A stretch of 52,918 nt of DNA from Caldilineaceae bacterium bin5 (lineage in GTDB: Bacteria; Chloroflexota; Anaerolineae; Caldilineales; Caldilineaceae). Of this stretch, positions 51,635 to 52,918 are shown in pieces. The stretch spans positions 1 through 52,918 of the forward strand of contig MPML01000030.1 in NCBI GenBank assembly GCA_002238445.1, in the 5' to 3' direction. The notes beneath the pieces are model-generated. The model ran no database searches, was not told the origin of the DNA, and worked only from the letters and a program-made list of their open reading frames with translations. Made by a program: the position numbers and the translations under genes. The stretch's first letter is position 1; every line of letters starts with the position of its first letter.

Positions 51635-52585
51635 ATGTTCACACAAGAACAGATCGATCAGTTTCACCGCGACGGAATTATCGTTGCCCGGGGCGTTATA
51701 CAAGGTGAAGAGCAGGCCGCACTGCGGGAAGCAGCCGACCGTGTCGTGGAGGAGGGAATAGCGGACACTGAACAAACCGACCATCGTTATCGCGCCAACG
51801 CCGACGGCATCCCGACCTATTTTCGCAGCGAATTGATGTGGGACCGGGACCCGATTTTTCAGGCGGTGACGGTCAACCCGTCGCTCCTGACCTATTTCGG
51901 CCAGTTGGTCGGCCATCCCTTCATGCCGGTCGCAGACTCCTTTGTCTGCAAGATTCCCGAAGGCGATCTGCCCATACACTGGCACCAGGATCCGCCCTAC
52001 GGCGACCCGGAATGGACCGAGACGCACCCCGTCCCCAACATTGACGCCGACATCTATCTGGATCACTCGACGATCGAGAACGGCTGTGTGTGGGTGATTC
52101 CGGGGCACCACCTGGTCGGCCATGTGGAGGTGGAGAACTTTTCGGAAGACGCCTTGTTCGATGAACTGGGCGCGGTGCCGCTTGAAATGGAACCGGGCGA
52201 TGTCAGCTTTCACTGCATCTCGGCGCCGCACGGCTCGGCCGGCAACCGCACCGGCGACCTGCGACGCACTTTCTACATTCATTACTTGAACGCGGAAACC
52301 CAATACCAGTGCTACGGCCAGAAGGACAGAATTCAGAAATTGAAAGACAGACTCGGCCTGTTCGACGCCCGCGCGTTAGCCGCAGTCCAGGAGATGATCG
52401 CCACACGCAAGGCGCTGGGCTATGGCGGCCTGGAAGGAAGCAGTTTGCGTCTGAACGAGGAAGGATTCGAGTTCACCGGCGAGCCGAGTACGCCGCCGCG
52501 ACACTGGGGCACTTTGATCGATGCCATGTCCGAGGAGGAAATCAGGCGCAAGAAGAGCCTTGCTTTTCTGACTGGGGCCGCGTAG
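51635..52585 (+). CDS. Phytanoyl-CoA dioxygenase (PhyH)-family protein 5 (tandem paralogue)
   Basis: Same length (316) as protein 4 and identical at most positions: IHWHQDPP (H117, D119), ISAPHGSAGN, DLRRTFYIHY, and the shared C-terminal block FTGEPSTPPRHWG and EEIRRKKSLAFLTGAA. Differences cluster in residues ~215-245 (ETQYQCYGQKDRIQKLKDR versus EVQEQSYGHLGYVQALDKE), a likely specificity or lid region. ATG 51635 follows GAAAGGAAGG. A 211-base spacer with a terminator-like hairpin separates it from protein 4, so it may have its own promoter. Confidence 0.9.
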   Translation: MFTQEQIDQFHRDGIIVARGVIQGEEQAALREAADRVVEEGIADTEQTDHRYRANADGIPTYFRSELMWDRDPIFQAVTVNPSLLTYFGQLVGHPFMPVADSFVCKIPEGDLPIHWHQDPPYGDPEWTETHPVPNIDADIYLDHSTIENGCVWVIPGHHLVGHVEVENFSEDALFDELGAVPLEMEPGDVSFHCISAPHGSAGNRTGDLRRTFYIHYLNAETQYQCYGQKDRIQKLKDRLGLFDARALAAVQEMIATRKALGYGGLEGSSLRLNEEGFEFTGEPSTPPRHWGTLIDAMSEEEIRRKKSLAFLTGAA

Positions 52586-52680
52586 TCGATACTTAGTGCA
52601 AAGCCGATTTCATCTTAAAGAGAACACGAAAAACGGTTCCTGGATGCTGACCGACACCGGGACGGATAAGAATAAACTGC

Positions 52681-52918
52681 GTAACTACTAAGCCATGTAC
52701 AGTGCTAGTCTTGACCAGTCCTTTATCCCTGTCGCCATTCAGGCTATCTGATTGCTTATTCGGTTGGCGGCAGCCATGTTGCTGGAGCCGCACTGCTGGA
52801 ATGAGCACACACGGTCGGTGAGCGATGGTTTTGTAGGGGGGCGTTGCGGGGGCGCAGCCCCTGCACAAGGGAGGGCCGAAGGCCCGACCGCCCAAATGCA
52901 AAAGGAGAGTATAGAGGA
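52681..52918 (+). repeat. Interspersed ~310-bp non-coding repeat, copy 4 (cut by window end)
   Basis: It starts GTAACTACTAAGCCATG and matches copy 3 nearly base for base to the core (52836-52894). After the core it reads AAATGCAAAAGGAGAG, unlike the other copies, so its 3' part may be truncated or replaced, or a gene start may lie just past the window. The 95 bases between the PhyH 5 stop and this copy hold nothing recognised. Confidence 0.85.

Noticed and set aside
10613..52918. CRISPR array
   Set aside because: The repeat copies are thousands of bases apart, about 310 bases long and separated by genes; no short regularly spaced repeats were seen anywhere.

Overview
The window looks like a chromosomal piece of a Chloroflexota-type bacterium, perhaps Caldilineaceae-like and possibly a host- or sponge-associated lineage. 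This is inferred from gene content: lipoprotein and Tat/lipoprotein solute-binding proteins ending in an LLAAC-type lipobox, a DUF4058 protein, DppC-like permeases with a long loop after the first membrane helix, and many phytanoyl-CoA dioxygenase (PhyH) paralogues. No rRNA, marker protein, phage, integrase or CRISPR array was seen to confirm it, and no tRNA was recognised by eye. GC content is high and most start codons have a GGAG-type ribosome binding site; several starts are GTG or TTG.

Layout. 1-1549 (+): the end of a fumarylacetoacetate hydrolase-family enzyme and a SAM methyltransferase. 1587-10438 (-): a peptide/opine-type (Dpp/Opp) ABC operon read from a consensus sigma70-like promoter at 10438-10411: sialidase-like protein, DppB, DppC, DppD, DppF and the binding lipoprotein, then a hairpin and a class IV aminotransferase. 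10613-12130: the first copy of a ~310-bp interspersed repeat, an unknown protein and a divergent promoter region. 12131-16853 (+): a DegT/DnrJ aminotransferase, a scrap of a MalG-type permease, a second DppB-DppC pair without ATPases or binding protein, and PhyH 1. 16978-17441: a HicB-HicA toxin-antitoxin pair. 17607-21411: a tandemly duplicated two-gene unit (FSA-like transaldolase + membrane di-iron hydroxylase); the second transaldolase is a pseudogene carrying a 112-bp MITE-like insertion. 21466-31024 (+): a sugar operon (Gfo/Idh/MocA dehydrogenase, two-cupin protein, ROK kinase, two tandem binding proteins, CUT1 permeases, GH32/43-like protein). 31041-33356 (-): a DUF2961/GH172 protein and a DUF4058 protein. 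33659-43009 (+): two-domain alpha/beta hydrolase, AGE-family epimerase, PhyH 2, class III aminotransferase, PhyH 3, DUF4380 protein and a GH5-like glycosidase, interrupted by repeat copy 2. 43050-52918 (+): repeat copy 3, ThuA-like protein, two tandem aldo/keto reductases, a second CUT1 transporter with a small Ig-like exported protein, two tandem PhyH proteins and repeat copy 4.

Reading it together (inference): this is a catabolic island for glycans and small glycosides or peptides. Binding lipoproteins and CUT1/Dpp permeases import oligosaccharides or peptides; GH172, GH32/43-like, GH5-like, esterase and AGE enzymes process the sugars; Gfo/Idh/MocA, AKR, ThuA, cupin, ROK and transaldolase proteins carry out oxidation, isomerisation, phosphorylation and aldol cleavage; PhyH oxygenases hydroxylate or demethylate unknown substrates next to the transporters. 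Neither CUT1 system has an ATPase gene here, so a shared one elsewhere is expected.

The genome segment shows much recent local duplication and decay: a duplicated two-gene unit, tandem binding proteins (one lacking a recognisable start codon), tandem AKRs, tandem PhyHs, a permease scrap and a MITE-disrupted aldolase. The least explained element is the ~310-bp non-coding repeat, four copies in one orientation, with a GC-rich core that can fold into two hairpins and shows a compensatory base-pair change.
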